Shown: positions 1-7,956, numbered from the stretch's first letter. The stretch: 64,000 bases of DNA from Parabacteroides goldsteinii (GCF_015550595.1 NZ_JADNBB010000002.1:62001-126000); one strand, 5' to 3'. Notes: generated from the sequence alone by a model not told the origin. Program-made: numbers and translations.

Positions 1-294
1 TTCAATGATGGTGTTGTAGTGGTACGTGTACTACGTAGTGTTGAAGAGTTTAAAGAAGAAGGGGATGCTTTGAATCACTGTGTATTTACAAATGAGTATT
101 ATAAAAAGACTAATTCCCTTGTTCTTTCCGCTCGAATTGGAGATAAACACATTGAGACAATCGAAATAAATTTAACGACTATGACGGTCAATCAATGTTA
201 TGGGCATGGAAATAATAATACAAAGTATCATAATCAGATACTTGAACTTGTGAAAAAGAATATGAACCTGATCCGTCGAAGGTTGACGGCGTAA
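1..294 (+). CDS. PcfJ-like protein, 3' part only
   Basis: The reading frame is open to the left edge, so only the C-terminal 97 residues are seen; the GTG at 19 is an internal codon. The pattern of an HCV near the start, a YxxxxxS patch, an SAR, a TIEI strand and a GxxNN motif matches the C-terminal part of PcfJ-like proteins, which occur on phages and conjugative elements of Firmicutes and Bacteroidetes and have no established activity. It is followed after 13 bases by a DUF3820-like gene on the same strand, so it belongs to the prophage's early accessory block. The assignment rests on motif memory, not on a search. Confidence 0.6.
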   Translation, partial: FNDGVVVVRVLRSVEEFKEEGDALNHCVFTNEYYKKTNSLVLSARIGDKHIETIEINLTTMTVNQCYGHGNNNTKYHNQILELVKKNMNLIRRRLTA

Positions 295-307
295 ATATTA
301 AGTTGTT

Positions 308-664
308 ATGAAATATGTTCCTGTTTTTGGTAGAAATATTGACAGCTATATTCAAAAAAGATTGAATAACAAAACTCATTTGATTTGCACATTCGATAGA
401 GAAGACGGTTTAAAATTGTATATACTAGCAATAGAAATAAATATGAGACTTGAAGATAACTCCCTTATGCCCTGGGGAAAATATAAGGGTGAGAAAATGG
501 CAAATGTTCCGGCTACATACTTGATGTGGCTATACAACAATGAGAAATGTAATGCGGAAGTCCAGGCGTACATTGAAGATAACATGGATGCTTTAAAAGA
601 AGAAATCAGGCAATTAGGAGATAAAAAAGATGAAACTAAAAGATATAGCAAGCCAATTGGCTAA
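308..664 (+). CDS. DUF3820-like small protein
   Basis: The protein has 118 residues. Residues 54-80 carry MPWGKYKG followed by VPATYLMWLY, the hallmark of DUF3820 proteins (short proteins of unknown role, often in phages and near exonucleases). The family is usually about 70 residues, so the true start may be the in-frame ATG at 443, which would give 73 residues; the upstream part then would be untranslated or a real N-terminal extension. No clear Shine-Dalgarno decides between them, which is normal in Bacteroidetes. The 3' end overlaps the next gene by 35 bases, suggesting translational coupling. Confidence 0.65.
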   Translation: MKYVPVFGRNIDSYIQKRLNNKTHLICTFDREDGLKLYILAIEINMRLEDNSLMPWGKYKGEKMANVPATYLMWLYNNEKCNAEVQAYIEDNMDALKEEIRQLGDKKDETKRYSKPIG

Positions 665-938
665 CCGAATAAACCAACCAGCCGTAATCGAAGTGTATCT
701 TCGACAGGTATATGCGAAGGGTTTTATAGATGGTACCAAACAGTCTCCCTGGATAAGCGTTAAGGAAGGGTTACCATGTGATCAAAATATCGTCTTGGTA
801 AGGAGCCAATATGGAAGCAAATCTACAGCTTATTATTGCGACAATAATATCGGGTTTGTAATTTACGGAGAAAATGCCTATAAGGTTTTTGGAGTAGTAA
901 CGCATTGGATGCCGATACCGGAATTAGAAGAGGACTGA
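630..938 (+). CDS. DUF551-like protein
   Basis: This 102-residue protein has the DUF551 signature: SPWISVKEGLP near residue 40, an ILVR-type strand, and a C-terminal THWMPIPE. DUF551 proteins are common in phages of Gram-negative bacteria and have no known activity. The N-terminal 35 residues look helical (IASQLANRINQP, then VYAKGFIDG) as in many phage members. It overlaps the end of the DUF3820-like gene and is the last gene of this small group; the following 270 bases hold only a tRNA on the opposite strand. Confidence 0.7.
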   Translation: MKLKDIASQLANRINQPAVIEVYLRQVYAKGFIDGTKQSPWISVKEGLPCDQNIVLVRSQYGSKSTAYYCDNNIGFVIYGENAYKVFGVVTHWMPIPELEED

Positions 939-1096
939 ACTTTTGCTCACCTTATTTGCAAGGCGAACAAACGCGAAAAAATTGAAAATTAAGTGTTAAG
1001 TCGACATTAAAATGAACATAAATGTATTATCTTCTTTACAAAGATATTTCATGTAGTATATAATGTTGGCAACTTATACAAATAATATTTAAAAAG

Positions 1097-1171
1097 TGAA
1101 CCGTGCCGGATTCGAACCGGCGACCTCTGCCCTGTCAAGGCAGCGCTCTAAACCAGCTGAGCTAACGGTTC
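1097..1171 (-). tRNA. tRNA-Val (anticodon GAC), prophage-borne
   Basis: Read on the minus strand the 75 bases fold as a complete cloverleaf: a 7-bp acceptor stem GAACCGT/ACGGTTC with discriminator A, a D arm GCTC/GAGC, an anticodon stem CTGCC/GGCAG around the loop TTGACAG (anticodon GAC, valine) and a T arm GCCGG/CCGGC around TTCGAAT. CCA is not encoded. It lies inside the prophage between phage genes and opposite to their direction, so it is a phage-carried tRNA rather than the attachment site. The 1210-1566 gene should not be started upstream of 1210, because that would translate through this tRNA. Confidence 0.95.
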
Positions 1172-1209
1172 GGTTTAGCAAATATAAGAAAAGTTATAAA
1201 ATAGTAGAT

Positions 1210-1566
1210 ATGGAAACAAATGAGAATTTCAATTTATGGTGTATTGTCGAATTATTCGGACATAACCGGATAGCAGGCAAATGTAGTGAACAAAGCATAG
1301 CAGGGAATAATTTCCTCCGGGTAGATGTTCCGGAAACGAAAATGCAGCCAGCATTTACTCGGTTCCTGAATCATGCTGCCATCTATGCTATTAATCCAAT
1401 CACAGAAGAAGTAGCGCGGGATCGGGCAGAAGTTTATAATTGTGCTCCTATTGATAGATGGGATGCGAGGTCTATGCTTGAAAAAATTCAGGCAGAAATA
1501 AATAATGACAGAAAGACGATTGATTCTCCTGCTGACAATGATAAGGATGATTATCTTGTATTTTAA
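1210..1566 (+). CDS. Hypothetical phage protein, 118 aa
   Basis: The frame is open from 1096, but the upstream stretch is the antisense of a tRNA and would give the well-known spurious peptide containing AGFEPATSA; the ATG at 1210 is the first plausible start. The protein begins METNENFNLWCIVELFGH and ends in an acidic, low-complexity tail (SPADNDKDDYLVF). I do not recognise a domain. It stands 18 bases before the PAPS-reductase-like gene on the same strand and is probably co-transcribed with it. Confidence 0.7.
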   Translation: METNENFNLWCIVELFGHNRIAGKCSEQSIAGNNFLRVDVPETKMQPAFTRFLNHAAIYAINPITEEVARDRAEVYNCAPIDRWDARSMLEKIQAEINNDRKTIDSPADNDKDDYLVF

Positions 1567-1584
1567 TTTAAAAATGAGTAAACC

Positions 1585-2439
1585 ATGAAGATAATAGTCA
1601 GTTTCTCTGGCGGTAAGGATAGCCAAGCTTGCCTGATCCAAGCCGCAAACCGATACGGAGCAGATAAGATAGAAGCCGTTTTTTGCGATACAGGCTGGGA
1701 ACATCCGGATACATACCAGCATATAACAAATGTTTGTCAGCAGATGAGTATCAAATTAACTACACTCAAACCTGAATTAGGCTTTGTGGAATTAGCAAAG
1801 AAAAAGAAACGTTTCCCCTCGGTTATCGGGCGATTTTGCACTATCGAACTAAAGATAAAACCTATGATTGATTATCTTCTCTCCTTAAAAGAGAGCTGTA
1901 TTATCATTCAAGGGATTAGAGCACGTGAAAGTTCTGTTCGTGCTGCTATGGAACCGGAATGTATGTACTTCCGATCCTACTTCCAGCCGAATGGAAGTGG
2001 CAGAAAGGAAACATATCGGGGCAAAGAAGTTAGGGAGTGGTGTTCTAAATATGATGCTTCTGTTATTCGTCCTATATTCAACTGGTCTGCCCAGGAAGTA
2101 ATTGACTGTATTCTAAATGCTGAACAGAAGCCTAATCCACTTTATTACAAAGGTTTTTCTCGCGTTGGCTGTTTTCCTTGTGTTATGTGTCGGCAAGTAG
2201 AGATTAGGGAGTTACTAAAAGATGAGCTTATGAAACAACGATTGATTGATGCTGAAAAGTATGTAGGCAGATCGTTTTTTGCGATTGATACTATTCCTAA
2301 ACGGTTTTGCAAAAATGGAGTGTACGCGATGGCAGAGGAAGTTTTCAAGTATGTTTCTGACAAAAATGCCACATTGGATATGTTTGGGCCAGAGGGTGGA
2401 TACGCGTGTATGTCAATCTTTCATGGACTTTGTGAATAA
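1585..2439 (+). CDS. PAPS reductase-family (PP-loop) phage protein
   Basis: Residues 6-13 are the PP-loop SFSGGKDS that binds the phosphates of ATP or an adenylyl nucleotide; FCDTGWEHPDT follows at about residue 33, as in phosphoadenosine phosphosulfate reductases and DndC-like enzymes. The C-terminal half holds FNWSAQEVIDCI and a cysteine-rich GCFPCVMC, which could ligate an Fe-S cluster or zinc. Its 284 residues fit this phage group. Phage members are often found beside DNA methyltransferases and are suspected to act in nucleic-acid or sulfur modification, but sulfate assimilation is unlikely here since no cys genes are nearby. The substrate is unknown. Confidence 0.8.
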   Translation: MKIIVSFSGGKDSQACLIQAANRYGADKIEAVFCDTGWEHPDTYQHITNVCQQMSIKLTTLKPELGFVELAKKKKRFPSVIGRFCTIELKIKPMIDYLLSLKESCIIIQGIRARESSVRAAMEPECMYFRSYFQPNGSGRKETYRGKEVREWCSKYDASVIRPIFNWSAQEVIDCILNAEQKPNPLYYKGFSRVGCFPCVMCRQVEIRELLKDELMKQRLIDAEKYVGRSFFAIDTIPKRFCKNGVYAMAEEVFKYVSDKNATLDMFGPEGGYACMSIFHGLCE

Positions 2440-2484
2440 TGCTTTAATGGTAGTAAATATAAGAGGCAGAGTTTACCCAGCCTC

Positions 2485-2667
2485 TTATATTGCCTCGACA
2501 TAAGGACTTTCATAATTACCTTTTAGTCCATGTCTTTCCATATATGATCTAATTTCACTTCTATAAGCGATTTCAAAAATGTATCCATCTTTAGGTGATG
2601 GGCCAAGCGATCTGTCGAATTTGTAATAATCGCCATTGTGATAAAAAGAAATACGATAGTTTGCCAT
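2485..2667 (-). CDS. Small hypothetical protein, 60 aa
   Basis: The frame is open up to 2784 but the upstream part overlaps the next gene; the ATG at 2667 gives a compact 60-residue protein starting MANYRISFYHNGDYYKFDR, rich in aromatic and charged residues. No family is recognised. It runs opposite to the phage operons and is the last of three minus-strand genes (3801, 3220, 2667), so it may be the third member of the HEPN cassette or an independent small gene; the 52-base gap allows either. Confidence 0.5.
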   Translation of the reverse strand: MANYRISFYHNGDYYKFDRSLGPSPKDGYIFEIAYRSEIRSYMERHGLKGNYESPYVEAI

Positions 2668-2719
2668 AATGTGCAGTATTTTAATTTTGTTATCTCGGTG
2701 TGTTGATAATAGTGAAAAT

Positions 2720-3220
2720 TTATTTATGATTGCAGTTTGGGTTAAAGCTCCTAAATTCATCGAGCATTGTTGACAAGCAATCATTTTCTTTAATAAAATC
2801 TATAAGATAGTCTTCTGTAATAATAAATTGTCTATTTGTTTCTTTTTCTTTTGTTGCTAATATTTGCTCTCCGTTTGATGTTATCTGAAAACCATGAATA
2901 ATTCGATTCCTCTTATCACATAGTTCTTCAAATAAATTAGCTATTTTATCATCTGAATTTTCTGTAATTGTATTTTTGATTGCAAATTTCATCATCTTAG
3001 ATCCTGATGTTGTATCAATTAAATCATACCAATCATATTGATGTTTTCCTTTATTATTTAGAATATTTTCAATGACAAAAGCATTATTTGAATTGAAAAC
3101 ACATAGAGCAATTCCCAACAATTTTATGTATTCTTCTGACGGTAAAGCCTGTTTTGTAATTGATTCGTTCATTTTTATTTGTATATAATTTATAAATAGG
3201 TCGTTTAAAAATTCCCCCAT
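2720..3220 (-). CDS. HEPN-type protein (putative RNase effector)
   Basis: The 166-residue, mostly helical protein carries RNRIIH at residues 104-109, an R-x4-H motif in a LFEELCDKRNRIIHGF context, which is the active-site pattern of HEPN-domain ribonucleases found in toxin-antitoxin and abortive-infection systems. It overlaps the stop of the upstream partner gene by 16 bases if started at 3220; an in-frame ATG at 3172 is the alternative start. The gene is very AT-rich (14 G+C in the 60 bases 2941-3000). Established: HEPN proteins with this motif often cleave RNA. Inferred: a phage-defence or toxin role here. It could also be a catalytically inert HEPN. Confidence 0.6.
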   Translation of the reverse strand: MGEFLNDLFINYIQIKMNESITKQALPSEEYIKLLGIALCVFNSNNAFVIENILNNKGKHQYDWYDLIDTTSGSKMMKFAIKNTITENSDDKIANLFEELCDKRNRIIHGFQITSNGEQILATKEKETNRQFIITEDYLIDFIKENDCLSTMLDEFRSFNPNCNHK

Positions 3221-3801
3221 ATAGCAGGGTTTGTTATAATATTGGCAATAACATTTGAAGCAACATCAGAACCAAAACTTTTAATCTTATCTATAAGTCT
3301 ATTTTTAGCTTGTACAGGATCAGATTCATTTTCTATGATTGCTTTAATCTCTTTTTGTTGTTTGCCTGTTAACTCATCTTTTATTGCTTCAATGAAGATG
3401 TCAATAGCTAAAGACTGTTCTTGAGATTGTTCTTGAGATTGATTAACATTGACATGTATAGAATTGTCTGTCTTATTATTCTCATTTTGAACTTTTGGGA
3501 GTTCTGGGATAACAAGACATGATTCCAATATTCCTAGTAATTTGTCAAATAAACTAGGTGAATTATAGGATTTAGTAAAATCTTCAGCAGCTTTTTCAAA
3601 ATCATTAATACATCTGTCTCCTGTAAATTTGAAAGATAAAAACCTGATAGTCTTATTTTTCCAAATTTCATATTCTGATATACTTTTTAGATTATAAGCG
3701 TCAAAAGTCCTCCATTCATTTTCTAATGTAGGTATATAAGAAATCCCCTTCCTAATTTTGTTACCTTCTTCTATAAGGTCTTCGAGAGTTATTGTAGCCA
3801 T
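3205..3801 (-). CDS. Unknown partner of the HEPN protein, Q/S linker, 198 aa
   Basis: The N-terminal part (1-100) is helical and charged. A linker at about 119-133 reads HVNVNQSQEQSQEQS and is low-complexity. The C-terminal part continues LTGKQQKEIKAI and ends with a small hydrophobic helix region and NPAIWGNF. This build (sensor-like N-terminus, polar linker, amphipathic end) is reminiscent of accessory proteins of abortive-infection modules, but I cannot name the family. It is transcribed first of the cassette and overlaps the HEPN gene, which suggests a stoichiometric partner such as an antitoxin or sensor. A TACCTTTG promoter box lies 22 bases upstream. Confidence 0.6.
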   Translation of the reverse strand: MATITLEDLIEEGNKIRKGISYIPTLENEWRTFDAYNLKSISEYEIWKNKTIRFLSFKFTGDRCINDFEKAAEDFTKSYNSPSLFDKLLGILESCLVIPELPKVQNENNKTDNSIHVNVNQSQEQSQEQSLAIDIFIEAIKDELTGKQQKEIKAIIENESDPVQAKNRLIDKIKSFGSDVASNVIANIITNPAIWGNF

Positions 3802-3823
3802 ATAATATTATTGTATGAATTTC

Positions 3824-3831
3824 CAAAGGTA
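3824..3831 (-). promoter_or_regulatory. Bacteroidetes -7 box for the HEPN cassette
   Basis: On the minus strand the octamer is TACCTTTG, matching the Bacteroidetes consensus TAnnTTTG, 22 bases before the ATG at 3801. No good TTG -33 element is seen at the usual distance. It would let the cassette be transcribed independently of the phage operons. Confidence 0.45.
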
Positions 3832-3932
3832 TAAATTAATTTGATGTGATGATATTTAAGGAACCATAAACTTAACAGTTGTGTTTTGTAAATATCATAA
3901 TGATTATATATTATTCAATATGATATTTTTAT

Positions 3933-3940
3933 TATATTTG
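3933..3940 (+). promoter_or_regulatory. Bacteroidetes -7 box for ParB/methyltransferase genes
   Basis: The octamer TATATTTG matches TAnnTTTG and lies 21 bases before the ATG at 3962. No clear -33 element is seen. The 160-base interval 3802-3961 thus serves as a divergent promoter region between the HEPN cassette and the ParB-methyltransferase-terminase run. Confidence 0.45.
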
Positions 3941-3961
3941 TCTTTACATAAATCTGTATGT

Positions 3962-4525
3962 ATGAGTAATATAAAGATTGATCGAAATAACTATCGTATC
4001 CATGATGACAAGAACAAACGTCTGATCCGGAAAAGCCTTGAAGAATGTGGTGCCGGGCGTTCTATCCTTTTTGATAATGATGATTGTATCATTGCTGGAA
4101 ATGGTGTATATGAGCAGGCCCAGGAGCTAGGTTTAAAAGTCCGTGTTATTGAAAGTGATGGTACGGAACTTATTGCGATCAAACGTAAAGACTTATCGAC
4201 AGAAGATGCCCGGCGTAAGGCATTAGCTTTAGCGGATAACCATACATCTGATACATCATTCTTTGATTTTGATGCTATCGTAAAAGATTTTGGCGTTGAT
4301 GAACTGGAAGCATGGGAATTAGAGATAAATGAGGCTAAAGATTATTCCGATAAAAACAGAGAAATTGATGTAGAAGAATGGGAAGACGCGCATGAACTGA
4401 TATTGAAGTTTGATGCTGAAACTTATTTACGAGTTAAAGAGTCATTAATGACTATTGACTCTGATCCCAGTAAGGCCGTATGTAAATTACTTTTTGAAAA
4501 TGTCAATGATGAAATTACAATTTGA
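3962..4525 (+). CDS. ParB-like N-terminal domain phage protein
   Basis: Starting at the ATG at 3962 (the longer frame from 3881 adds an AT-rich, hydrophobic stretch that includes the promoter box), the 187-residue protein shows the ParB/Srx nuclease-like core: NNYRIHDDKNKRLIRKSL, then GRSILFDNDDCIIAGNG, then a helical segment with ARRKALALADN. In this family the GxGRS...AGNGxxE pattern corresponds to the nucleotide-binding or nuclease fold; phage members are often fused to or placed beside DNA methyltransferases. Here the next gene is one, and the two overlap by 17 bases. A role in DNA modification or in packaging control is inference. Chromosome-partition function is unlikely since there is no ParA. 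Confidence 0.75.
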   Translation: MSNIKIDRNNYRIHDDKNKRLIRKSLEECGAGRSILFDNDDCIIAGNGVYEQAQELGLKVRVIESDGTELIAIKRKDLSTEDARRKALALADNHTSDTSFFDFDAIVKDFGVDELEAWELEINEAKDYSDKNREIDVEEWEDAHELILKFDAETYLRVKESLMTIDSDPSKAVCKLLFENVNDEITI

Positions 4526-5567
4526 GTGGTATATAAAGAACGGTTATCCCTTTAAAGGGATGGAACCTCACAGGCTGAAGGTCTTTGGCACTTTTATTTG
4601 TGGAGGTGGCTCATCTATGGGATATAAACTGGCCGGCTATGACCATCTCGGAGGGGTTGAATTAGATCAACAGGTGTCAAGAGTATATAACAGGAATCAT
4701 TCTCCAAAGTACTTATATACAGAAGATATTCGACTGTTCAATGAAAGAGAAGATTTACCTAACGAATTGTATAATTTGGATATTCTGGATGGTTCACCAC
4801 CTTGTTCTACATTTTCCATGGCCGGGGAAAGGGAAAACGCATGGGGTAAAAAGAAGCGCTTCAAGGAAGGTCAGGCAATGCAGCGCCTGGATGATCTTGT
4901 TTTCATTTACATTGATACGATCTGCAAGTTACGACCAAAGGTTGCTATACTGGAAAATGTAAAAGGAATAATACAGGGTAATGCCCGCGCCTATTCAAAG
5001 GAGATCGTAAAACGTGTGCAGAAGATAGGATATGATGTGCAGGTCTTCCTTCTTAATTCTGCAAGTATGGGCATTCCTCAAAAACGCGAACGTGTATTTT
5101 TTATCTGTAGAAGGAAAGATCTTGGCTTTTCAAAGTTGTGGCTAAGCTTTAATGAAACACCTATCCTGTTTAGAGAAATCATGGATAAGAACGATCAGTC
5201 AGACAATCTTACCGAATACCAAAGAATGTTATGGAATAACAAACGGAAATCTGATAAATCATTTGGAGATGTAATAGATCGGCTAGAAAAGCGCCTTAGT
5301 ATGTTTTCTAACCCTATTATTCATTCAGATGATGTGGCGCCTACATTAACAAGCGGGGCCGGTGTGAATGCTCTTTATGATATCCCTAGAAGTCTAAACA
5401 AAAGAGAAATGTGTCTCATTGGCTCATATCCTTTAGATTATGACTTTGCCGATATTAAACCTGAATATTTGATAGGTATGAGTGTTCCTCCTATTATGAC
5501 AGCTCGTATCTCTTATGAGATATATAAGCAATGGTTTTGTAAGAAGAGTAATAGTTTAACAATATAG
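4509..5567 (+). CDS. Orphan C5-cytosine DNA methyltransferase
   Basis: The motifs of cytosine-5 methyltransferases appear in order: FICGGGSSMGY (motif I, AdoMet loop), GVELD (II), DGSPPCSTFS (IV, with the catalytic Cys of the PC pair), ENVKG (VI), QKRERVF (VIII) and GMSVPP (X). Between VIII and X is the target-recognition region. ATGs at 4500, 4506 and 4509 are all possible starts; each overlaps the ParB-like gene. No restriction endonuclease is adjacent, so this is an orphan enzyme, most simply protecting phage DNA from host restriction. The motif IV PCS instead of PCQ is common among phage enzymes. Target sequence cannot be read from the protein. Confidence 0.9.
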   Translation: MKLQFEWYIKNGYPFKGMEPHRLKVFGTFICGGGSSMGYKLAGYDHLGGVELDQQVSRVYNRNHSPKYLYTEDIRLFNEREDLPNELYNLDILDGSPPCSTFSMAGERENAWGKKKRFKEGQAMQRLDDLVFIYIDTICKLRPKVAILENVKGIIQGNARAYSKEIVKRVQKIGYDVQVFLLNSASMGIPQKRERVFFICRRKDLGFSKLWLSFNETPILFREIMDKNDQSDNLTEYQRMLWNNKRKSDKSFGDVIDRLEKRLSMFSNPIIHSDDVAPTLTSGAGVNALYDIPRSLNKREMCLIGSYPLDYDFADIKPEYLIGMSVPPIMTARISYEIYKQWFCKKSNSLTI

Positions 5568-5576
5568 GTTTAACAA

Positions 5577-6146
5577 ATGGCAGCAACAAGAAAAGCAGGA
5601 GAAAAAGAGCAGGACAAACAGTTGATTGCCCCTCTTTACTTTAAAGCGTATACATTCCGTGAGATTGCGGAGTCTGTATCTGCCATTACTGGCCGTACGA
5701 TTTCCCATGTAACAGTATTCAATGATGTTAAGGAGATACTGAAAGAGTCTGAGGAGGCCCGGAAGGATTTTGTTAATAATCAATTGACAATAGAACTCGG
5801 GAAAATCAACAAGCTGGAACGCGAGTATTGGGAAGCCTGGGAGAAATCAAAGACGGACCAGAAAAAGAAGTCTGTTGAGAAGAAAGATGATTGTGAGGGT
5901 GATCCGGCAAAAGGTAAAAAGAAATCTTCTACCCGTGTTCTGGGAGAGGAAATTATCAACATGGGCGATCCGCGTTATCTGGCCGGTATCGAACGATGTA
6001 TTGAAATGCGTTGTAAACTTCTTGGAATAAACGGAACTCAAAAAGTTGATGTGACAACGGGCGGTAATAAGATACAGTTTACCGGTTTCAATTTCCTGCC
6101 GGTGACACCGAACGTAGAACAGCTAATAAAGCAAGCTGATGAATGA
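5577..6146 (+). CDS. Terminase small subunit-like protein
   Basis: The gene sits immediately before and overlaps by 4 bases the terminase large subunit. Residues 25-58 (YTFREIAESV...VTVFNDV) look like a helix-turn-helix as expected for a packaging-site binding protein. The middle (about 85-125) is a lysine-rich coiled segment, and the end (GFNFLPVTPN) may contact the large subunit. Family-level identity is inferred from position and HTH; 189 residues is a usual length. Confidence 0.75.
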   Translation: MAATRKAGEKEQDKQLIAPLYFKAYTFREIAESVSAITGRTISHVTVFNDVKEILKESEEARKDFVNNQLTIELGKINKLEREYWEAWEKSKTDQKKKSVEKKDDCEGDPAKGKKKSSTRVLGEEIINMGDPRYLAGIERCIEMRCKLLGINGTQKVDVTTGGNKIQFTGFNFLPVTPNVEQLIKQADE

Positions 6147-7441
6147 AGATAAATTTAAAACAGCGGCTTGCCTACAACTATCTAGCGGATAGTGAACATA
6201 AATTCATCCTGTACGGCGGTGCGGGAGGTGGTGGAAAATCTTGGTTAGGGTGTGAATGGTTGATGCAATGTGCCTTTCATTTGCCTGGTACACGCTGGTT
6301 TGTTGGTCGTAACAATCTAAAGGACTCACAGGCTTCAGTATCGGTAACGTTTAGTAAAGTTGCAAAATATCACGGGTTTACCGGTTACCGTGTCACAAAC
6401 GACGGAATCAAGTTCGATAACGGTTCGGAGATCGTTTATCTGGATTTGACTTATTATCCATATAAAGACCCAATGTATGAACGGTTAGGATCGAAAGAGT
6501 TTACCGGGGGATGGATAGAGGAAGCCGGAGAGATCAACGGTCTGGCTTTTGAAGTGTTGAAAACTCGTACAGGTCGACACCTGAATGATGTCTATAATAT
6601 CCCGTCGAAAATACTGATAACCTGTAACCCGAAAAAGAACTGGTTATACAAGACTTTTTATAAGCCTTGGAAAGACGGTAAGATCAAAGCACCGTATGCA
6701 TTCATACCGGCATTAGTACAAGATAACCCGTTTGTAACAGAGGACTATGTTGATACCCTTCGTCAGACAGAGGACAAAGTAACGTATCAACGTCTTTATC
6801 TGGGTAACTGGGAGTATGACGGTGATCCGAACTCTCTAGTTGATTACGATGCAGTGATGGATTGCTTTACCAATACCGGTGCATTGATCGGCGGGAAGGC
6901 TATAAGTGCCGACCTGGCAATGAAAGGACGAGATCACTTTGTCGCGGGTTACTGGGAAGGCTTACGGGTTTCAATCGAGATTGATAAAGACAAATCATCT
7001 GGTCGGGAGATTGAAACAGATTTGAGAAAGCTCATGGTTACGCGTGGTGTCGGCAGGTCCCAGACAGTTGCAGACAGTGATGGTTTGGGAAGTTATCTGG
7101 AGAGCTATCTAAACGGGATCAAAGAGTTTAAGAATGGTGCATCTGCATTCAATAATAAATATGCGAACCTGAAAGCCGAATGTGCATACAAGTTAGCTGA
7201 GATGATAGACAAACGGCAGTTGCAGATCATTTGCCGACCGGATCAGGCGGAACACATTGCTGAAGAACTACAGCTGTTGATTGCAGCGAATGTAGATAAG
7301 GATACCCGGAAAAAGGATATCATCAGCAAGGAAGCAATGAAGGGTATAATAAAGCGGTCTCCGGACTATTTAGATATGCTGATAATGGGAATGTATAGAC
7401 TTGTTGCCCCGCGTACGGGTAACTCAATATATAACTGGTAA
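6143..7441 (+). CDS. Terminase large subunit (packaging ATPase/nuclease)
   Basis: Residues 25-33, GGAGGGGKS, are a Walker A loop. Around 123-130 GWIEEAGE gives the hydrophobic-E-E Walker B type, and ITCNPKKNW near 155 is the coupling motif typical of phage terminases. The C-terminal half starts with ISADLAMKGRDHF, fitting the RNase-H-like nuclease domain with its first Asp, and DSDGLG later. Length 432 is normal. It uses ATP to pump concatemeric DNA into the procapsid through the portal, which here is encoded 17 kb downstream. The start overlaps the small subunit (ATGA). Confidence 0.93.
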   Translation: MKINLKQRLAYNYLADSEHKFILYGGAGGGGKSWLGCEWLMQCAFHLPGTRWFVGRNNLKDSQASVSVTFSKVAKYHGFTGYRVTNDGIKFDNGSEIVYLDLTYYPYKDPMYERLGSKEFTGGWIEEAGEINGLAFEVLKTRTGRHLNDVYNIPSKILITCNPKKNWLYKTFYKPWKDGKIKAPYAFIPALVQDNPFVTEDYVDTLRQTEDKVTYQRLYLGNWEYDGDPNSLVDYDAVMDCFTNTGALIGGKAISADLAMKGRDHFVAGYWEGLRVSIEIDKDKSSGREIETDLRKLMVTRGVGRSQTVADSDGLGSYLESYLNGIKEFKNGASAFNNKYANLKAECAYKLAEMIDKRQLQIICRPDQAEHIAEELQLLIAANVDKDTRKKDIISKEAMKGIIKRSPDYLDMLIMGMYRLVAPRTGNSIYNW

Positions 7442-7956
7442 TGAAGATAACGAGTAAGACTACTATTGAAGATGTGATTCTGATGCTAAAAGGTATTGAC
7501 TTTTGGGATCAGCTGGAGACTGTATTTATTCCGGTGAAAATACCAGAACTGACATACGGCCAACGTATTGACTTATCCTCCATGAATACAAGGTATGACC
7601 TTCTGTTTATTCCTCAAAAAGTATTGTTAGGGTTAGAAGAGAAGGAAGTGATGAGTAAACCTTTTATCTCTGTCTACAACTATGGTCTGTCTGTTTACCG
7701 GGAACTGGAACGTATGAGAATCCGTGACGAAAAAACATTCAAATATAATCCGACGGCGGAAGAAGTAAAAGCAGGATTTTATGGAATCGATCACGGTGTT
7801 TTTGGCGTTGTCGATCGGATTGCCCAACGTCTGTCTATTTCTCATGAAGCAGTATTCGATTTGCCGGAGAGACGGATATATGCAATGATGAAGATCGACT
7901 ATGATAACGGAATGTATCAAAGGAGGTTGAACCAAATAATAAGTAAACAGAAATGA
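7441..7956 (+). CDS. Phage protein of unknown function, 171 aa
   Basis: The start codon shares one base with the terminase stop (TAATG). The protein is mixed alpha/beta with a regular helix-rich second half (RIRDEKTFKYNPTAEEVKAG, then GVVDRIAQRLSISHEAVFDLPERRIYAMM). The second half could be a tail-assembly-chaperone-like fold, since such proteins are small and helical, but that is only a guess from position at the head of the tail module. No slippery frameshift site was noticed. Confidence 0.55.
   Translation: MKITSKTTIEDVILMLKGIDFWDQLETVFIPVKIPELTYGQRIDLSSMNTRYDLLFIPQKVLLGLEEKEVMSKPFISVYNYGLSVYRELERMRIRDEKTFKYNPTAEEVKAGFYGIDHGVFGVVDRIAQRLSISHEAVFDLPERRIYAMMKIDYDNGMYQRRLNQIISKQK

Noticed and set aside
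1097-1171. tRNA-Val as the left attachment site
   Set aside because: Its 3' end (CCGGCACGGTTCA) does not match the right-junction core (CCCTCCCGGGTCAC), and phage-type genes lie on both sides of it.
1096-1209. N-terminal extension of the 118-residue gene through the tRNA
   Set aside because: It is the antisense of a tRNA; the resulting AGFEPATSALS peptide is a known annotation artefact. The ATG at 1210 is used.
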